From: Methylobacterium persicinum
Lineage (GTDB): Bacteria > Pseudomonadota > Alphaproteobacteria > Rhizobiales > Beijerinckiaceae
Assembly (NCBI RefSeq): GCF_022179525.1
Contig: NZ_BPQX01000023.1
Span: forward strand, 40,067-104,066
DNA length: 64,000 nt
Reading direction: 5' to 3'
This document shows positions 16,246-25,486 of the stretch, one piece after another. The position numbers and the translations under genes were made by a program. Under the pieces are notes generated by a model. That model was given only the letters and a program-made list of their open reading frames with translations, ran no database searches and was not told where the DNA came from. Numbering within the stretch: the first letter of the stretch is position 1; every line of letters begins with the position of its first letter.

Positions 16246-19200
16246 TCAGTGGAAGTCCCGGCTTCTGTAGGGGTGCCGGTGGGTCGGCACCCCGAAATCG
16301 TTCGTCTCCGCCGGCAGCCGCAATCCGGCCTCCCTCAGGTCCCTCAGGGACTCGGTGAGATCGCGAAACCCGTCCGCGACGAGATGGACCACCTCCCCCG
16401 CCCGCTGGACACGCCCGCGGACCGCCAGGAACCGCGCCTGCATGGCGACGCGGCGGTGGGCCTCGAACACCTTCTTCCAAACGATGATGTTGGCGATGCC
16501 GGTCTCGTCCTCGACGGTGAGGAAGACTACGCCCTTGGCCGTGCCCGGTCTCTGCCGCACGAGCACGATCCCCGCCACGGTCACCCATGACCCCTGGGGC
16601 AGGGTGGGGTCGAGATGCGCGCGGGCGGTCATCGCTCCGATCCGCGCCAGCCGGTCCCGGAAGAACGCGACCGGATGTCCCCGCAGGGACAGGCTCGTGG
16701 TGGCGTAGTCGTCGGCCACGGTCTCCGATGCCGCCATGATGGGAAGCTCGGCCGCCGGCTCGTGGCGGAACAGGCCGTCGTCGGCGTGCCACGCAAAGAG
16801 GGGGAGGGGGGCCTCCAGAAGGTCGGCCCGGCGCTCGTCCCGACCATCGCCGTCGGCGCTGCGCCCCGCTCGCGACGGTCGACGGGACAGGCCCTCCAAT
16901 GCCCTGACCGCCCACAGGGCATCCCGCCTCCCGAGGCCGAGGGCCCGGAAGGCATCGGCCTCGGCAAGGCGTTCCAGTACGTTGCGGGGCAGCGCGAGGG
17001 CCGCCTGCAACCCTTCGATGCTGGCATAGCCATTGGCCCGGAGACTCACGAGGCGGCGCATGGCCATCTCCGGCAACCCGCTGACAAGCCGCAGCCCGAG
17101 GCGGACGGCATGGAGGTGCGGGGATTCGGAGGGCTCCAGGGTGCAGTCCCAGTCGCTGGCGTTCACGCAGACGGCGCGGACCTCGACCCCGTGGGCGCGG
17201 GCGTCGCGGACGAGCTGGGCCGGCTGGTAGAAGCCCATCGGCTGGGCGTTGAGGATTGCCGCCAGGAAGACGTCCGGATGGGCGCACTTCATCCAGGCCG
17301 AGGCGTAGACGAGCAGTGCGAAGCTCGCCGCATGGCTCTCGGGGAAGCCGTAGGTCGAGAACCCGCGGATCTGGGCGAAGCAGCGCTCGGCGAAGTCCGG
17401 CGGGTAGCCGCGGCGGGTCATCCCGCCGACGAACTTCTCCGCGAAACCGCCGATCGAGCCGACATGCCGGAAGGTCGCCATGGCCCGGCGGAGGCCATCC
17501 GCCTCGGCGGGGGAAAAGCCCGCCGCCGTGATGGCGATCTGCATGGCGTGTTCCTGAAACAGCGGCACGCCGTAGGTCTTCTTCAGGACCGACTCCAGCT
17601 CGTCCGCCGGCCCGTGATCGGGATGGGGAGCCGGATAGACCACCGGCTCCTCGCCGCAGCGGCGCTTCAGGTAAGGGTGGACCATGTCCCCCTGGATCGG
17701 GCCGGGGCGGACGATCGCCACCTGCACCACGAGGTCGTAGAACTCCTTCGGCTTGAGGCGGGGCAGCATCGACATCTGCGCCCGACTCTCGACCTGGAAT
17801 ACGCCGACGGAATCCGCCTTGGACAGCATGGCATAGGTGGCCCGGTCCTCCTGGGGCAGGTCGGCCAGGGTCGGGTAGTCTATCCCGTGGTCGCGCTTCA
17901 GGAAATCGAGCCCGCGCTTGAGGCAGGTGAGCATCCCCAGCGCCAGGACATCGACCTTCATCAGCCCGAGGACGTCGATGTCGTCCTTGTCCCATTCGAT
18001 GAAGGTCCGGTCCGGCATCGCGCCGTTGCCGACCGGAACGGTCTCGTCGAGGCGTCCCCGGGTCAGCACGAACCCGCCCACATGCTGCGACAGGTGGCGG
18101 GGGAAGCCGATCAGCGCGTGGGCCAGGGTCAGGGCCTGGCGGAGGGCCGGATTGGCGGGATCGAGCCCCGCCTGCATCACATGGGTGTCGGGCAGGTCCT
18201 TGCCCCAGGAACCCCAGACGGTGTCGGCGATGGAAGCCGCCACGTCGTCCGAAAGGTCAAGGACCTTGGCCACCTCCCGGATCGCCATGCGCGGGCGATA
18301 GTGGATCACCGTACCGCAGAGGGCCGCCCTGTCCCGGCCGTAGCGCTCGTAGAGGTGCTGGATCACCTCCTCCCGGCGCTCGTGCTCGAAATCGACGTCG
18401 ATATCCGGCGGCTCCCCCCGGTTCTCTGAGATGAAGCGGGCGAAGAGCAGCCTATGCTTCGACGGGTCCACTGCAGTGATGCCGAGGCAGAAGCACACGG
18501 CCGAATTGGCTGCCGAGCCCCTTCCCTGGCAGAGGATACCCTTGTCGCGGGCGAAATCCACGATCTGGCTGATCGTCAGGAAGTAATGGGCGAACTCCAT
18601 CTTGGCGATGAAGGCCAGTTCCGCTGTAAGGGTCTCTTCCACGGCTTTGGGGATGCCGTCCGGGTAGCGCCAGTACCGGGCGCGGTGCCATGTCTTCTCT
18701 TCCAGATACTCCTGGGCGCCCCGGCCCGGGGGCACCGGCTCGTCGGGGTATTCATAGCAGAGTTGCGAAAGATCGAAGTCGCAATGGGCGGCGATCTCGG
18801 CCGTGCGGGCAACGGCCTCGGGATGGTCCCGGAACAGCCGGGCCATCTCCGCCCCCGGCTTCAGGTGGCGCTCGGCATTGGCTTCCAGGCGGTAGCCCGC
18901 CGTAGGGACGGTGCAGCCCTCCCGGATGCAGGTCAGCACGTCCTGCAATTGGCGCCGATCCGGATGGTGGTAGAGGGCGTCGGCCACGGCCACCATCGGC
19001 GTGCCGAACCGCCGGCCAATCCCGTCGAGGAGGCAAAGGCGCAGGCGCTCGTCCCCCCGGCGGCGGTGGCTGGCGCCGAGCCAGACCCGCCCCGGCGCCG
19101 CCGCGGCGAGGGCTTCGAGCCGGGCGAGGAAGGCGGCCGGCGGTTCCGGCCGGCGGCCTGAGGGCATGGCGACGAAGACCTGTCCCTCGGCGGCATCCAA

Positions 19201-19554
19201 CATCTCCGTGAAGGAGAACCGGCACTCGCCCTTCCGGGACCGGCGGTTGCCGGCGGTCAGCAGGCGGCAGAGCCGCCCCCAACCCGTGCGGTTCATCGGG
19301 TAGGTCAGGGCCTCGAACCCGTCCTCCGTCACGAGGCGCACGCCCGGAAGGAAGCGCACGGGCGTGCCGTCCTCCCGCATCTGCCGGGCGGCGGAATAGG
19401 CCCGCACCAGCCCAGCCACGGTATTCCGGTCGGCGATCCCGATCCCCGCGAGACCGTAGGCCGCCGCTTGCATCACATATTCCTGCGGATGCGACGCCCC
19501 GCGCAGGAAGGAGAAGTTCGTCGTCGCGCCGAGTTCGACGTAATCCGCGCTCAC
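16246..19554 (-). CDS. dnaE2: Error-prone DNA polymerase, PolIII alpha-like
   Basis: A 1102-residue C-family polymerase of the DnaE2/ImuC type. An N-terminal PHP domain (YVELGATTNFSFLRG, GIGIADRNTVAGLVRAY) precedes the palm with catalytic PDIDVDF, then finger, helix-hairpin-helix and OB-fold regions. It performs SOS-induced translesion synthesis with ImuA and ImuB. The GTG start at 19554 overlaps the imuB stop by four bases (GTGA), so translation is coupled. Length is normal for DnaE2. Confidence 0.95.
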   Translation of the reverse strand: MSADYVELGATTNFSFLRGASHPQEYVMQAAAYGLAGIGIADRNTVAGLVRAYSAARQMREDGTPVRFLPGVRLVTEDGFEALTYPMNRTGWGRLCRLLTAGNRRSRKGECRFSFTEMLDAAEGQVFVAMPSGRRPEPPAAFLARLEALAAAAPGRVWLGASHRRRGDERLRLCLLDGIGRRFGTPMVAVADALYHHPDRRQLQDVLTCIREGCTVPTAGYRLEANAERHLKPGAEMARLFRDHPEAVARTAEIAAHCDFDLSQLCYEYPDEPVPPGRGAQEYLEEKTWHRARYWRYPDGIPKAVEETLTAELAFIAKMEFAHYFLTISQIVDFARDKGILCQGRGSAANSAVCFCLGITAVDPSKHRLLFARFISENRGEPPDIDVDFEHERREEVIQHLYERYGRDRAALCGTVIHYRPRMAIREVAKVLDLSDDVAASIADTVWGSWGKDLPDTHVMQAGLDPANPALRQALTLAHALIGFPRHLSQHVGGFVLTRGRLDETVPVGNGAMPDRTFIEWDKDDIDVLGLMKVDVLALGMLTCLKRGLDFLKRDHGIDYPTLADLPQEDRATYAMLSKADSVGVFQVESRAQMSMLPRLKPKEFYDLVVQVAIVRPGPIQGDMVHPYLKRRCGEEPVVYPAPHPDHGPADELESVLKKTYGVPLFQEHAMQIAITAAGFSPAEADGLRRAMATFRHVGSIGGFAEKFVGGMTRRGYPPDFAERCFAQIRGFSTYGFPESHAASFALLVYASAWMKCAHPDVFLAAILNAQPMGFYQPAQLVRDARAHGVEVRAVCVNASDWDCTLEPSESPHLHAVRLGLRLVSGLPEMAMRRLVSLRANGYASIEGLQAALALPRNVLERLAEADAFRALGLGRRDALWAVRALEGLSRRPSRAGRSADGDGRDERRADLLEAPLPLFAWHADDGLFRHEPAAELPIMAASETVADDYATTSLSLRGHPVAFFRDRLARIGAMTARAHLDPTLPQGSWVTVAGIVLVRQRPGTAKGVVFLTVEDETGIANIIVWKKVFEAHRRVAMQARFLAVRGRVQRAGEVVHLVADGFRDLTESLRDLREAGLRLPAETNDFGVPTHRHPYRSRDFH

Positions 19555-21068
19555 GGGAACATCCCATGGACGTACCACGTCGCCGGCCGCTCCTGACCGT
19601 GCGGCCCGTCCCGGTAGAGCCACAGACGCTGCCCGGCTTCACACTCGATGCGATAATAGTCCCGGGGCTCTCCGCTTTCGCGCCACCATTCGGGAGCGAT
19701 CCGCTCCGGTCCCTCGGCGCGGGCGACCCGGTATTCCCGCGCCCGCCACCGGAAACGGTGGGGCGGCCCGTCCGGGGCCGTGGCGAAGACGTCCCGGGCT
19801 GCCTCGCTCTTGGCGAACAGGACGAGGGGGCGGGCGGGGAGGTCGGCCGGATAGGGGCGGGCCGGGGCGATCCACGGCACGATCCCCTCGGCCCGCTCGG
19901 GCACGTGGCTGTCCTGCGGGGCAAGGCGCACCAGCCGCCGGCCGATGCGCTGGGCGAGGGTATCGGCGAGGCTCGCGATCCGTTCCCCCGAACCGGAGCC
20001 GCCGAGCGTCCCCTGACGGGGGCTCATCGTCTCCGCGGAGGTGACGGTGAGTTCCACCGTCTCGAAGCCGAACCCGGCATCGAGGCCCGCACCCAGCCGT
20101 TCAAGGCGCAGGCTTACCAGGGCCGCGATGCGCTCCGGGCTGCGCTCTGGCCGGGACAGGCCGATCTCCAGGGCGCGCATGGCCCCATCGACCCGGTGCA
20201 GGGTGAGGCGCAGGGCGCAGGCCCCGAGGCCGGCCCGTTCGAGCCGGGGGGCGATCTCGTCCATCAGAGAGCGGGACGCGGCGACCACGTCCTCCTGCCG
20301 CCCGATCGGATCGAGGAAGCCGCGGGCGCCCGAGAAGGTCCGGGTCTCGGCCAGGGGCGCCAGGGGTTCGGGCCGGCGGCCGATGGCCTGATCGAGCCGC
20401 AACAGTGGCGCCAGCCCGAACCGTCGGGCCAGACCGGACCGGGGCAGGGCCTCGACATCGCCGATCCGGCGCAGGCCGAGGCGCCTCAGGCCGGTGCTCA
20501 CCTCCCTTTCGAGGCGCAGGGCCTCCACGGGCAGGGCCATCAGATGCGCCGCCGTCTCGCCGGACGGGACGAGCAGGCTCCCGGCAGCCCCGCACCGGGC
20601 CAGGGCGAAGGCGCCCCCCGGCGTGTCGGCCAGGGCGATCCGGGCCGGGACATCCGCCCGGGCGAGGCGCATGGCGAGGTCGTCGAGGAGGGCCCGCTCG
20701 CCGCCCATGAGATGGGATGCTCCCTCGATATCGATGTAGAAGCCGTGACAGGACTCCGCCGGGCCGAAGGGTGCGACCAACGGGGCGTAGCGCATCGCCC
20801 AGCGGCAGAGGCGGTGCAGGGCCTTCGCCTCCGCCTCGGGGTCAGCCGGATGGATGTGCAGGGGAACGCCTACCCTCGCCCGGACACGGCCAAGGAGCTC
20901 CCCCGGACGCAGGCCGTGGGCACGGGCGGGTCCGTCGAGGGCGACGATGCGAAGGCCCCCCGGCCCCACGGCGGCGACCGCGTGCGGCCCCTCCTCAGGA
21001 GCAAGCCCGGCCCGCCGCAGCCGCGTCATCGGCCAGTCGCTCAGGCAGATGCAGACGATGCGCGGCAC
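19551..21068 (-). CDS. imuB: Y-family polymerase-like mutasome protein ImuB
   Basis: About 505 residues from the GTG at 21068 (PRIVCICLSDWPM). The fold is that of Y-family polymerases, but the catalytic acidic residues are not evident, as is known for ImuB, which acts as a bridge to the beta clamp and DnaE2. It overlaps imuA at its start by about 74 bases and dnaE2 at its end by four. Together these form the imuA-imuB-dnaE2 damage-mutagenesis operon. Confidence 0.92.
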   Translation of the reverse strand: MPRIVCICLSDWPMTRLRRAGLAPEEGPHAVAAVGPGGLRIVALDGPARAHGLRPGELLGRVRARVGVPLHIHPADPEAEAKALHRLCRWAMRYAPLVAPFGPAESCHGFYIDIEGASHLMGGERALLDDLAMRLARADVPARIALADTPGGAFALARCGAAGSLLVPSGETAAHLMALPVEALRLEREVSTGLRRLGLRRIGDVEALPRSGLARRFGLAPLLRLDQAIGRRPEPLAPLAETRTFSGARGFLDPIGRQEDVVAASRSLMDEIAPRLERAGLGACALRLTLHRVDGAMRALEIGLSRPERSPERIAALVSLRLERLGAGLDAGFGFETVELTVTSAETMSPRQGTLGGSGSGERIASLADTLAQRIGRRLVRLAPQDSHVPERAEGIVPWIAPARPYPADLPARPLVLFAKSEAARDVFATAPDGPPHRFRWRAREYRVARAEGPERIAPEWWRESGEPRDYYRIECEAGQRLWLYRDGPHGQERPATWYVHGMFP

Positions 21069-21756
21069 TGTCCCACTCCAGCAGCCAGGATCCGCCGCGC
21101 CCGTTGCGGCACCGTTCGAGCCGCGCTCTCCAGCGCGGGGCGTGAAGACCACCGAAGCGGTCCACCGCAGCGGGTGCGGAGGAGATCGACCAGCGGGTCG
21201 CGGCCCCATTGGGCGGCCCCGGTCCGGCTGGCCTCAGGATGATGAGGAGGGGAGGGGCGGCCCCCTCGGCGGCGAGTTGCAGCCGCCTGCCCGCCTTGAG
21301 CGGGAGGCCCTCGCCGACGAGCCCGATGAGGGCCGCGAGGCAGCCCGCATGGAGGGCGGCTTCGAGGGCGCGGAACACCTCCCGGTCGCCGGCAGCCTCC
21401 AGCAGGAGCAAGCGCCTCGGATCCAGGCCAAGGTCGGCGAGGCCGTGGCCGTAGGGGAGGGGGTGCCCCGGAGCCGCGGCGATCAACGCCTCGCCGGGCA
21501 CGCCGGAAAGGCGACGGGCGCACAGGGCAAGGGCGAAGGCTAAGGCGGCGGTCCCGTCGCAGGGATCGGCCGGCGTGACCTCGTGGGGCGGCCCCAGCAC
21601 GAGGCCGCCTCCCGGCAGATGGGAATCGACGGCCGTCAGCCCGAGGGGCATGACGGGCAGGGCGGTGGCTTCCCCCGTCGACAGTTCCAGCCGCAACCGG
21701 GCGAGCCGGTCCGGGACCGTTGCCTCCTGCGGCTGCCTCATGGGCTCCTGCACCAT
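20995..21756 (-). CDS. imuA: RecA-like mutasome protein ImuA
   Basis: A 253-residue protein of the ImuA/SulA-RecA-like family. The segment LPGGGLVLGPPHEV resembles the RecA fold entrance, but no intact Walker A is present, as is usual for ImuA. It is the first gene of the mutasome operon and lies 31 bases downstream of a LexA box. The start may be the codon at 21756 or the ATG five codons later. Confidence 0.9.
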   Translation of the reverse strand: MVQEPMRQPQEATVPDRLARLRLELSTGEATALPVMPLGLTAVDSHLPGGGLVLGPPHEVTPADPCDGTAALAFALALCARRLSGVPGEALIAAAPGHPLPYGHGLADLGLDPRRLLLLEAAGDREVFRALEAALHAGCLAALIGLVGEGLPLKAGRRLQLAAEGAAPPLLIILRPAGPGPPNGAATRWSISSAPAAVDRFGGLHAPRWRARLERCRNGRGGSWLLEWDSAAHRLHLPERLADDAAAAGRACS

Positions 21757-21787
21757 TCTCGTCGGGTCCGGTCATGGCCCGAGATAG

Positions 21788-21802
21788 GAACATAACAGGA
21801 AC
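21788..21802 (-). promoter_or_regulatory. LexA (SOS) box of the imuA-imuB-dnaE2 operon
   Basis: On the minus strand the sequence reads GTTCCTGTTATGTTC, which is GTTC-N7-GTTC, the alphaproteobacterial LexA consensus without mismatch. It stands 31 bases before imuA, as expected for an SOS-repressed promoter. Confidence 0.9.
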
Positions 21803-22122
21803 AAACTCAACCGGATCCTGGGCGCGACCGGAATTTGCCGGCATCGCAATGCTTTGGCCTGTGGACTGGTGTGGATGGCTGTGGACGCAACCCCGACTCA
21901 CCGGGCTTCCACAACCATAAGCATGATTTTCGGGTAACGGACGATTCCTGGAACGATTCGTTCGCGAAGGTCTGCGAGTTTAACGATAGACCAAGATCTT
22001 CAGTCCGGCCGCAAACTTAACTTAACCGCTGCAAAAAGCTCAAAATTTACGATGAATATCTTCAATCTTTGACAAAAGCCCTTTGCAGCGCAAGGGTGCA
22101 ACCATCAGTAGAGGATATCGCA
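21803..22122. other. AT-rich intergenic region before the carrier-protein operon
   Basis: Between the LexA box and the carrier protein gene. From about 21900 the sequence is much more AT-rich than its surroundings, with TTGACA at 22069-22074 as a possible -35 element; no matching -10 at normal spacing is convincing. Short dyads such as GAACGATTCGTTC (near 21953) are visible. No gene seen. Confidence 0.5.
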
Positions 22123-22377
22123 ATGGTCTCCGACGACATCATCAGGGACATTCTTCGGCAGAACGAAGCCATGTCTCCGATCGTCGATAGCCTCGGCGAA
22201 GACGACGATCTGTTCGAAAAGGGTCTCGATTCCTTCGGTTCGGTCCAGCTCATGCTGGCTCTGGAAGAGCGGTTCGAGGTCGAATTCCCGGATACGCTCC
22301 TGAACCGCCGTTCGTTCTCGACCATCCGCATCATCCGCGAGACGGTCACCAAGCTTTCGATGGGAGCCGCCGCGTGA
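22123..22377 (+). CDS. Acyl/peptidyl carrier protein
   Basis: An 84-residue carrier protein. The phosphopantetheine site is S37 in GLDSFGSVQLM, followed by the usual EERFEVEFPD helix III region. The ATG at 22123 has a GAGGAT ribosome site. It is the first gene of a six-gene operon whose third gene encodes an amino acid:[carrier protein] ligase, so the likely cargo is an aminoacyl thioester rather than a fatty acyl chain. The stop overlaps the next gene. Confidence 0.9.
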   Translation: MVSDDIIRDILRQNEAMSPIVDSLGEDDDLFEKGLDSFGSVQLMLALEERFEVEFPDTLLNRRSFSTIRIIRETVTKLSMGAAA

Positions 22378-23540
22378 GCTGCGACCTCGTCCGCCGGGCC
22401 AAGCGAGTCGCGGAAGTCGCCGCGCTCCACGCGGATTCCGTCGACCGCGAGGGCCGTTTCCCCGCGGAGGCCGTCGCGGCCCTGAAGACCGAGCGGCTGC
22501 TCGGGTTGCAGGTCCCGACGCAGTATGGCGGCGAAGGCGCGGGCCTCGCGCAGATCGCCGAGGTGTGCTGCACCCTCGGCCAGGCCTGCAGCGCCTCGGC
22601 GATGGTCTTCGCCATGCACCACATCAAGCTTGCGAGCCTCGTCACCCACGGGCTCACGAGCGACTGGCATTGCGGCCTGATGGCCAAGGTTGCCAACGAG
22701 CAATTGCTCATCGCCTCCTCGACCACCGAGGCGGGCATCGGCGGCGACCTGCGCAACAGCCTCTGTGCCGTTGAGGCCGCGGGCGACATGTTCTCCCTCG
22801 GCAAGGACGCCAGCGTCATCTCCTACGGTGCGCAGGCGGATGTGATCCTCGTCACCGCCAGGCGCAATCCGGAGGCGCCGACCTCCGATCAGGTCCTCGT
22901 CGCCCTGATGCGCGACCAGATGAGCCTGACCCGGACCTCGACCTGGGACACCCTCGGGATGCGCGGCACCTGCAGCGAGGGCTTCCGCCTGGAAGCCAAG
23001 GGCGTGCCCTGCGTCCAGATTTTGCCCAAGCCCTTCGCGGAGATCGCAGCGCAATCGATGCTGGCCTCCTCCCACCTGCTGTGGTCGAGCGTGTGGTTCG
23101 GCATCGCGAGCTACGCCGTGGACCGGGCGCGGAGCTTCGTCCAGGGGGAGGCCCGCCGCCGCCCCGGCACGGTGCCCCCGAGCGCGATCCGCCTCGCCGA
23201 GGCGGCCAGCGCCCTCCAGGCGATGAAAGCCACCGTCGTCTCGGGCCTGCGCCGCTACGAAGGGGCCCAGCACGAGCCCGACGAACTCAGCTCGATCGGG
23301 TTCGCGGTGAGCCTCAACAACATCAAGACGACCGCCTCGGCCATGGCCGTCGACATCGTGCAGCGGGCGCTCGGGATCGTCGGGATCTCCGGCTACCGGA
23401 ACGACACGCCGTTCAGTCTCGGCCGTCCGCTCCGCGACGTGATGTCGGCACCGCTGATGATCGCCAACGACCGCATCCTCTCCAACACCGCCAACCTTCT
23501 GCTGGTGCAGAAGGGCGGCGGCCAGCTCCTGAGCGCCTGA
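22374..23540 (+). CDS. Acyl-CoA dehydrogenase-like flavoprotein
   Basis: A 388-residue acyl-CoA dehydrogenase fold: N-terminal helical domain ([20 protein letters not shown]), middle beta region ([29 protein letters not shown]) and C-terminal helical domain ([20 protein letters not shown]). The GTG start overlaps the carrier protein stop (GTGA). Beside a carrier protein and its aminoacylating ligase, it probably oxidises a carrier-bound aminoacyl or acyl thioester, as acyl-CoA dehydrogenase-like enzymes do in some peptide pathways; this is inference. Confidence 0.85.
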   Translation: MSCDLVRRAKRVAEVAALHADSVDREGRFPAEAVAALKTERLLGLQVPTQYGGEGAGLAQIAEVCCTLGQACSASAMVFAMHHIKLASLVTHGLTSDWHCGLMAKVANEQLLIASSTTEAGIGGDLRNSLCAVEAAGDMFSLGKDASVISYGAQADVILVTARRNPEAPTSDQVLVALMRDQMSLTRTSTWDTLGMRGTCSEGFRLEAKGVPCVQILPKPFAEIAAQSMLASSHLLWSSVWFGIASYAVDRARSFVQGEARRRPGTVPPSAIRLAEAASALQAMKATVVSGLRRYEGAQHEPDELSSIGFAVSLNNIKTTASAMAVDIVQRALGIVGISGYRNDTPFSLGRPLRDVMSAPLMIANDRILSNTANLLLVQKGGGQLLSA

Positions 23541-24508
23541 TGGACAGCCTGCCCGCCCTCGACCCCGACGCCTCCGCCGAGGCGATCCCGGGTTCCGCCG
23601 CCGCGGAGGCCCCGACCTTCCTCGACCGGCTGTTCGATGCCGGCCTGCTCGTCCGCACCGGGGTCGATGGCCTCTACGGCCGGAGCGGTGCGTTCGAATC
23701 CGTGGTCGATGCCCTCGACCGCCTCATCTCCCGCCTCGGCGGCGAGGACGGCGCCGAGGTGATGCGCTTTCCGCCGGGCATGAGCCGCCCGGCCTTCGAG
23801 CGCAGCGGCTACCTGAAGGGCTTTCCCCACCTCGCAGGCACCGTTCACAGCTTCTGCGGCAACGAGGCCGACCACGCCCGGCTCCTCGCCTGCGTCGAGG
23901 CCGGCACGGACTGGACGGAGAAGCAGGCGGCCACCGATATCGTCCTGACCCCGGCGGCCTGCTATCCGCTCTATCCGACGGCAGCCGCCCGCGGCCCGCT
24001 GCCGGAGGGCGGCCTGCTGTTCGACCTGCAATCCTACTGCTTTCGGCACGAGCCCTCCCTGGAGCCGACCCGGATGCAGATGTTCCGGATGCGGGAATAC
24101 GTGCGCATGGGCAGCCCGGAGGAGGTGCTGGCGTTCCGTGAACTCTGGCTTGACCGGGGTACGACGATGATGGCCGGGCTCGGCCTGCCACTCGCCGTCG
24201 ATCTGGCCAACGATCCGTTCTTCGGCCGCGCCGGCAAGATGCTCGCCAACAACCAGCGCAATCAGAACCTGAAGTTCGAGCTCAACGTGCCGGTCAACAG
24301 CGTCGAGAAGCCGACCGCCTGCCTCAGCTTCAACTACCATCAGGACCATTTTGGCACGACCTGGGGCCTCACCCAGGCGGACGGAAACGTCGCGCATACG
24401 GCCTGCGTCGGATTCGGCCTGGAGCGGATCACCCTCGCGCTTCTGCGTCACCACGGTCTCGATCTCGCGCAGTGGCCGGCCGATGTCCGCTCCACCCTCT
24501 GGGGCTGA
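23540..24508 (+). CDS. Amino acid--[carrier protein] ligase (class II aaRS-like)
   Basis: A 322-residue homologue of the catalytic core of atypical seryl-tRNA synthetases, lacking a tRNA-binding arm. Motif 2 lies in SYCFRHEPS, motif 3 is [11 protein letters not shown] (residues 291-301), and candidate zinc ligands are C141, E186 and C289. The family (type member Bll0957 of Bradyrhizobium) activates a small amino acid with ATP and loads it on the phosphopantetheine of a dedicated carrier protein. Here that partner is encoded two genes upstream. The ATG overlaps the preceding stop by one base. Confidence 0.88.
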   Translation: MDSLPALDPDASAEAIPGSAAAEAPTFLDRLFDAGLLVRTGVDGLYGRSGAFESVVDALDRLISRLGGEDGAEVMRFPPGMSRPAFERSGYLKGFPHLAGTVHSFCGNEADHARLLACVEAGTDWTEKQAATDIVLTPAACYPLYPTAAARGPLPEGGLLFDLQSYCFRHEPSLEPTRMQMFRMREYVRMGSPEEVLAFRELWLDRGTTMMAGLGLPLAVDLANDPFFGRAGKMLANNQRNQNLKFELNVPVNSVEKPTACLSFNYHQDHFGTTWGLTQADGNVAHTACVGFGLERITLALLRHHGLDLAQWPADVRSTLWG

Positions 24509-24512
24509 GACC

Positions 24513-25481
24513 GTGTCGGCGAGCCTCGCCTTCCGCGAAGAGCAGCCGGATGCGCCGATCTACCCGGCGCATGCCCTGCACGGCCAGGACCGGGCGTGGC
24601 CCGAAACCAACTGCTACGTCGATCTCTGGATCGAGCTGCTGCATCATCGCGGACTCGTTCCGGAGGCGATGCTCGGCTTCACGGTGCGGCAGGATTTCGA
24701 GGGTGACCAATTCACCTTCTTCAAGCCGTCCATGGCCGAAATCGAGACCCTGTACGGCCTACGCCTCGACGAACTCGCCATCTATGAGGGGCTTGAGGGC
24801 CACGCCCTGATCCAGGCGGCGCGGGGAAACGTGGTGCTGGTGGAGGTGGACGCGATCCATCTTCCGGATACCGCGGGCACGACCTACGGCCGGGAGCATT
24901 CCAAGACGACGATCGGCATCCTTGCGATCGACAAGGCCGCCCGGCGTCTCGACTACCTCCACAATGCCGGGCGCTTTCTGCTCTCCGGGGCCGATTACGA
25001 CGGCATCTTCGCCGAGACCACGCTTCCGCCCTATGCGGAATTTGTGCGTCCGGTGGCCGATCCCCTTCCGGCAGGGCGCCTGCCGGCGGTGGCCCTCGAT
25101 CTTCTGCGGGCGAACCTGCGCCATATGCCGGGGCGCAACCCCGTCACGGCTTTCGCCGCCGCCCTCGCCGAGACCGGCGAGGCGTTGGTGCAGCGTCCCC
25201 TGAGCGTGTTCCACAAATACGCATTCAATACGACCCGACAGCTCGGGGCCAACTACGAGATGCTCGGCAGCCACCTGGCTTGGCTGACGGCGTCGGGCGC
25301 CGGAGACTTTTCCGCCGCCGCCGAGGCCGCGACGCGCCTTGGGAGCGAGGCCAAGGCGTTCCAGTTCCAGCTGGCCCGTGCCTTCGCCAAGCGCAACGCC
25401 GCCGGCCTGCCGGAGCGTCTCGACAGGGCGGCAGGAACCTACGAGGACGTCTTCGGCGCCCTGCGCCGCGCCCTGGCCTGA
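24513..25481 (+). CDS. DUF1839 family protein
   Basis: A 322-residue protein with the DUF1839 features YPAHALHGQDRAWPETNCYVD, an FEGDQFTFFKP segment and LVEVDAIHLPDTAGTTYG. The conserved Cys in ETNCY, the Asp/Glu-rich VEVD and the HLPDT motif look catalytic, and the fold may resemble a cysteine hydrolase or transferase, but this is only an impression. The GTG start lies four bases after the ligase stop. Its fixed place beside the ligase suggests it takes the aminoacyl group from the carrier protein. Confidence 0.82.
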   Translation: MSASLAFREEQPDAPIYPAHALHGQDRAWPETNCYVDLWIELLHHRGLVPEAMLGFTVRQDFEGDQFTFFKPSMAEIETLYGLRLDELAIYEGLEGHALIQAARGNVVLVEVDAIHLPDTAGTTYGREHSKTTIGILAIDKAARRLDYLHNAGRFLLSGADYDGIFAETTLPPYAEFVRPVADPLPAGRLPAVALDLLRANLRHMPGRNPVTAFAAALAETGEALVQRPLSVFHKYAFNTTRQLGANYEMLGSHLAWLTASGAGDFSAAAEAATRLGSEAKAFQFQLARAFAKRNAAGLPERLDRAAGTYEDVFGALRRALA

Positions 25482-25486
25482 CGCAG

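Noticed and set aside
16615-18429. A 604-codon plus frame inside dnaE2
   Set aside because: Mirror frame of a high-GC gene; residue composition is typical of antisense (His, Arg, Gly-rich) and no domain is seen.
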